Below, in pieces: positions 43,101-45,611 of a stretch of 45,611 bases of DNA (position 1 is the stretch's first letter; every line of letters begins with the position of its first letter). The notes beneath the pieces were generated by a model. It made no database searches, was not told where the DNA came from, and worked only from the letters and a program-made list of their open reading frames with translations. Origin of the DNA: Thermoflexales bacterium. GTDB taxonomy: Bacteria > Chloroflexota > Anaerolineae > J036 > Brachytrichaceae. The stretch lies in contig JAIBCK010000017.1 in assembly GCA_019694215.1 (NCBI GenBank), positions 1 through 45,611 of the forward strand, written 5' to 3'. The position numbers and the translations under genes are program-made.

Positions 43101-43552
43101 GTGCCCGAGTAGGCACGGGTCGGGGAGTACCCGGCCGGGATTAGAAACTCGATTCGGTACGCTGCTCCGGCGACAAGGCCGGTCAGCGTGTAGACACCAC
43201 CCACCCCGCTCGACGTCGACGCGGCGAGTGAACCGTTCGCCGCATAGGCAGCGACTACGACTGACTCAAACCCGGTATCTGCCGCAGGGGCAGCGGATCC
43301 AAAGTAGCCCGTCACCAGCGGGTTCAGAACGCCGTTGGCGTTGTAGTCATGAAAGACCGTGCCGGAGATGGAAGTGCCAGCACCCGGGACAGGCGCAAGC
43401 GGCTCCGCGGCGCGGGCACCGTCGCTTCCGCGGCTTGAGACCACGCCGACGAAAAGCGCGGCAATCTGCGTTGCTGCCAGCGCAATTCGAAACAACGAGC
43501 TTCGAAGGCTCCTGTGCTGCGGATCTGTGTGTGATGTCAGTTTCATTCGCAT
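40187..43552 (-). CDS. Large secreted protein with SdrD-like and DUF11 domains
   Basis: A 1121-residue extracellular protein. Signal peptide to about residue 49 (cut near ARAA). An SdrD/Cna-B-like domain (SGTVFHDYNANGVLNP, about 57-145). A long propeller-like middle (about 180-700) with many Tyr, Asp and Gly. A second SdrD-like domain (IGNRLWNDLDHDGVQDAGEP) with Asp-rich calcium-type loops. A DUF11 domain (SITKSVADDFSV, ITYTLRITNTNPVTLASVIV). A fibronectin-like C-terminal domain, ending VFLPSLAR. Probably a cell-surface or sheath protein; no enzyme motif seen. Two ATG codons six bases apart could start it. Paralogous in architecture to the next gene, which lies upstream of it. Confidence 0.85.
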   Translation of the reverse strand: MRMKLTSHTDPQHRSLRSSLFRIALAATQIAALFVGVVSSRGSDGARAAEPLAPVPGAGTSISGTVFHDYNANGVLNPLVTGYFGSAAPAADTGFESVVVAAYAANGSLAASTSSGVGGVYTLTGLVAGAAYRIEFLIPAGYSPTRAYSGTGVTSGTSVQFVTAGTSNVSFGLYKPQEYCQNVPDLVTPCYTNGPLSDSAVSTSTALRQFPYTAGDRYGSDQPASTSIASAGQVGAVYGVAVARNTGSVFVSAFMKRYAAFGPGGTGAIYRSLPYSSTAAATLFLDINALMGANAAGVDPHPSTWLTSSNDALSYDTVGKISLGDLEINEAEDTLYTVNLASRELLMMRVGAPQVAPTSVVAQGALPGPGQMGHFPIPAPCSNALVDARPFALGVNNGLVYVGGVCTGESAQIANSWTLTDSVNHGNVLSMYVYSFNPATGTFSGPVLQAPLSYPRKCALDADMNGACEFDATWRPWRSTLPEFKFSTDPTTSTVGLRNITPVFLGEVSYPEPWLADIEFDTDGAMILGLRDRFPDQVGFGSPAPTMMTAPITYYLFAGANSIQPARIIFGAGEELLWSADGAGDMLRACPISSTTWGLEWNSSCGGLSTAGFGNNEGPAGGSYYFHDDYTPESASAPLHDEVLLGALLSLPGFPETVVTVYDPYQPFSSGTKWFVNATGDLDRAYQLYVTGPSGATAFGQTFGKGNGLGDIEALCDQAPIEIGNRLWNDLDHDGVQDAGEPPLAGVTVSLYDVNGNLVATTVTAADGTYTFSSAGADGIAGTADDLLNAGPDGVPNTADDLNTVGLRPSTLGVVNTYTVMINNPANFAPGGPLYGFVPTVLTAGSSTVIDSNGTATGATTVSSGPIGVGAPGQNNHSIDFGFFAASAVSITKSVADDFSVTGGDDDIVVVGSAITYTLRITNTNPVTLASVIVTDTIPVGTVFLPGSAVPAQTSGPDPLLWNLGSMAPGASAVIRFNVMVLDSAGFIITNTARVNGIASNVVTNTRVIPTAVSMVAFTARREGAGVAINWLAGTEQNTLGYRLYRGFSPDRAAATALTPGLIAASGEALGGSYAWLDQAAPAATNVYYWLQVVSASGETQEFGPVFVTGGQRVFLPSLAR

Positions 43553-43624
43553 TCATCCGCGAAGCGTCGTGCTGCGCGAAAGCCCCAAAGTTATCCGACC
43601 CACGAGGGCATCGGAGTCGATATC

Positions 43625-43664
43625 AGCACCGGTGCGCGCATGGATCACAGCGCGCACCGGTGCT
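43625..43664. repeat. Perfect 15-bp inverted repeat between the two secreted-protein genes
   Basis: Arms 43625-43639 and 43650-43664 (AGCACCGGTGCGCGC and its complement), 10-base loop. It starts about ten bases past the stop of the upstream secreted protein. Neither side has a T-tract, so it is not a classical intrinsic terminator. It could be a Rho-independent variant, an mRNA 3'-end stabiliser or a protein-binding site. Confidence 0.6.
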
Positions 43665-43674
43665 CTGAGTGTGA

Positions 43675-45611
43675 TCAGTACTGCCGCAGCATTCGCGTGC
43701 GATTCGGCAGGTAGCCCATTGGCTGGTCGACCCCCTGAGCCTGTCGCTTCGGCAGCGGATCCTGCTGCTGCGATGCAGCCAGCTCCGCGGCCTCAGCCGC
43801 GTCACGCGCGGTCCATTCTGTCGCGATCGCAACCTCCGCCTGAGGGCTCTGCAACGCAGCCGCACTCGAGAGGTTCCCCAGCGTCAACGGCAGGTAGGTC
43901 CGATACACCGAGCGGTAGCAGGCACCGTCCAGTGTGGCCGGCCCGAACCAGTAGCTGAGTGCATTCGTGCCAACGACTTCAATCCAGTAGTAGTAGGTCT
44001 GGCCCGGGACAGCGGTCGTATCCACGAATGAGTATTGACCGGTGGCATTGACCGCGATCGGCGTGGTCGAGATCAACGTGTAGACCGCAGCATTGGCAGT
44101 CAGCGAACGGTGCACGCGGAAGTAGGACACGCCAGACTGATCGCCCAACATCGTCCAGTTGACGACAGCGCCGCCAGCCTGTGTCGACACGCAGATGGAG
44201 TCGAGGTTGATCCCGTTGGGCAGGATCGGGTTCGTCACCGCGTTGCTCGTCACAGGTGTCTGAATTTGATCGCTCTGAACGGTCGCGCGGTTGGTCACCG
44301 ACGCTTCGCGTCCCAGCGGGTCAATGGTCATGCGAATCGCGAACGTGAACGTCATCGATGCACCCGGCGCCAGGGTTGGCACCATCCAGATCAGCGGGTT
44401 CGGCCCGCTCGTCTGCGCAGGAACCACCGAGCCGGCGAGTAGCGTGGCGTAGGTACCAAGGAACGGCACCAGGTCACGCACCACGACGTTGGTCTGCGGC
44501 ACCGTGCCATTGTTGGCAATGACGATCTGGTAGTTCAGCGTCTGACCGATGCGAACCGGTGCGCCGTTGCCCGGGCTAACCGACTTCACGATCGAGAGCG
44601 CACCAGCAGGGGTCGGCGTCACCGTCGGCGTGGCCGTCGACGTCGGCGTCGCAGTGACCGTCGGTGTATTCGTTGCCGTTGCAGTCGGCGTGTTGGTCGG
44701 TGTAGCCGTCGGCGTGAACGTAGCCGTCGAGGTCGCGGTCGGCGTCGCAGTCGGGGTGTTCGTCGGCGTGGCGATCGGCACCAGACCGGCATCAACCGTG
44801 TAGTTGTTGCCCGTCAGCACGATCGTCGTCGTCGCGCCCGTCACGGTGTTCGCATCGCTGTCGATGCCATCCCCACCCGAGCCGAACGCATCCGGCGTCG
44901 TAAAGGTGTAGCCCGTCGGCAGCGTGAAGCTCACCACGTAGCTGCCCTGGGTCAGGCCAGTGAACGTGTAGTAGCCACCGTTGGTCGTCGTCGTCGTCGA
45001 CAGAACGTTGCCGTTCGCATCGAGCAGCGTCACGATCACGCCGTTCACGCCCGTCTCGCCCGTGTTCTGCGCACCATCGTTGTTCGTGTCGATCCACACG
45101 AAGTTGCCCAACTCATACGTCGGCACCGCCGTCGGCGTGTTCGTCGGGGTGGCCGTCGGCGTGCTCGTCGGCGTCACCGTCGGTGTGTTGGTCGGCGTGA
45201 CCGTCGGCGTGTTCGTCGGCGTGGCGATCGGCACCAGACCCGCATCAACCGTGTAGTCGTTGCCCGTCAGCACGATCGTCGTCGTCGCACCCGTCACCGT
45301 GTTCGCATCGCTGTCGATGCCATCCCCACCCGAACCGAACGCATCCGGCGTCGTAAAGGTGTAGCCCGTCGGCAGCGTGAAGCTCACCACATAGCTGCCC
45401 TGGGTCAGGCCAGTGAACGTGTAGTAGCCACCGTTGGTCGTCGTCGTCGTCGACAGAACGTTGCCGTTCGTGTCGAGCAGCGTCACGATCACGCCGTTCA
45501 CGCCCGTCTCGCCCGTGTTCTGCACACCATCGTTGTTCGTGTCGATCCACACGAAGTTGCCCAACTCATACGTCGGCACCGCCGTCGGCGTGTTGGTCGG
45601 CGTGTTCGTCG
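43675..45611 (-). CDS. Secreted repeat protein with SdrD-like modules and Thr-Pro linkers, 5' end missing
   Basis: Open to the right edge, so the N-terminus is outside the window; at least 645 residues are visible. Order: Thr-Pro linker, SdrD-like module (YELGNFVWIDTNNDG, GVNGVIVTLLD, GGYYTFTGLTQGSYVVSF), Thr-Pro linker, a nearly identical second module, a long Thr-Pro linker, a DUF11 domain (LSIVKSVSPGNGAPVRIG), a fibronectin-like domain, the motif YRTYLPLTLGN, then a charged Ala/Gln tail of about 65 residues. The apparent start at 45579 is an internal GTG: the frame continues with the same linker. Likely surface-exposed; calcium binding by DTNNDG loops is inferred. Confidence 0.88.
   Translation of the reverse strand, partial: TNTPTNTPTAVPTYELGNFVWIDTNNDGVQNTGETGVNGVIVTLLDTNGNVLSTTTTTNGGYYTFTGLTQGSYVVSFTLPTGYTFTTPDAFGSGGDGIDSDANTVTGATTTIVLTGNDYTVDAGLVPIATPTNTPTVTPTNTPTVTPTSTPTATPTNTPTAVPTYELGNFVWIDTNNDGAQNTGETGVNGVIVTLLDANGNVLSTTTTTNGGYYTFTGLTQGSYVVSFTLPTGYTFTTPDAFGSGGDGIDSDANTVTGATTTIVLTGNNYTVDAGLVPIATPTNTPTATPTATSTATFTPTATPTNTPTATATNTPTVTATPTSTATPTVTPTPAGALSIVKSVSPGNGAPVRIGQTLNYQIVIANNGTVPQTNVVVRDLVPFLGTYATLLAGSVVPAQTSGPNPLIWMVPTLAPGASMTFTFAIRMTIDPLGREASVTNRATVQSDQIQTPVTSNAVTNPILPNGINLDSICVSTQAGGAVVNWTMLGDQSGVSYFRVHRSLTANAAVYTLISTTPIAVNATGQYSFVDTTAVPGQTYYYWIEVVGTNALSYWFGPATLDGACYRSVYRTYLPLTLGNLSSAAALQSPQAEVAIATEWTARDAAEAAELAASQQQDPLPKRQAQGVDQPMGYLPNRTRMLRQY
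44768..45611 (-). repeat. Tandem 453-bp coding repeat
   Basis: The unit beginning at 44768 recurs at 45221, a period of 453 bases (151 codons). Only scattered single-base differences are visible over about 360 bases of module sequence. Within the linkers, GTCGGCGT-type units repeat every 6-12 bases. Near-identity at the DNA level, including third positions, points to recent duplication or gene conversion. More copies may follow beyond the edge. Confidence 0.85.

Noticed and set aside
44610-45235. Short direct repeats in the Thr-Pro linkers considered as a CRISPR array
   Set aside because: The repeats are short, in frame, and encode Thr-Pro-Thr units inside a secreted protein; there are no unique spacers and no cas genes.

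Overview
The window is GC-rich bacterial chromosomal DNA, densely coded on both strands, with no stretch over 300 bases lacking a gene. Chloroflexota (an Anaerolineae-like lineage) is my best guess. The reasons are: secreted proteins with Thr-Pro linkers, SdrD-like and DUF11 domains and a YLPL/FLPSL motif near the C-terminus; a GT-C membrane protein with a soluble C-terminal beta domain; LysM/L,D-transpeptidase proteins; and two nuoM copies. This is inference from protein style, not a phylogeny. I saw no rRNA, tRNA, insertion sequence, prophage or CRISPR array.

Layout. 1-4.1 kb: trpC diverges from a small phosphoesterase gene that overlaps sbcC. 4.1-8.3 kb: an AP2-type DNA-binding protein, a PfkB sugar kinase and a PHP-AlbA_2 fusion protein, each apparently its own transcription unit. 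8.5-15.3 kb: a tightly packed six-gene leftward operon for surface glycan or lipid-linked sugar work (GT-C, GT4, WecG-like, cNMP/PH membrane protein, peptide deformylase, CelD-type acetyltransferase). 15.4-18.1 kb: a von Willebrand lipoprotein gene converging on an amidinohydrolase gene. 18.1-30.5 kb: the energy block, all leftward, nuoA-H-J-K-L-M-M-N followed by atpI-B-E-F/H. 30.6-34.7 kb: a four-gene envelope operon (GT4, L,D-transpeptidase, PIG-L deacetylase, M23 peptidase). 34.7-40.1 kb: an SCP2 protein, the operon rplY-lipoprotein-sufU-phosphoesterase-tlyA, then an acetyltransferase-like protein and a THUMP-type RNA methyltransferase. 40.1-45.6 kb: two large secreted repeat proteins, the second cut by the right edge.

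The energy block is the most notable part. It holds only the membrane-embedded subunits of complex I (A, H, J, K, L, M, M, N, with no B, C, D, E, F, G or I). These are followed by the membrane sector of ATP synthase (I, a, c and a b-delta hybrid) without F1 genes. One NuoM copy has lost the central lysine and a conserved histidine of the proton path. NuoA has Gly where family members carry Glu. NuoL has a 14-histidine loop. The b subunit carries only the C-terminal half of delta. A terminator-like hairpin separates nuoA from nuoH.

Regulation: several genes that begin transcription units have a -10-like hexamer only 6-9 bases before the start codon and no Shine-Dalgarno, which suggests leaderless mRNAs. 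Others (AP2 gene, VWA gene, rplY, atpE) have ordinary Shine-Dalgarno sites. Clear intrinsic terminators were found after sbcC/AP2, the PHP gene, the VWA gene, the atp genes and the first SdrD-like gene.
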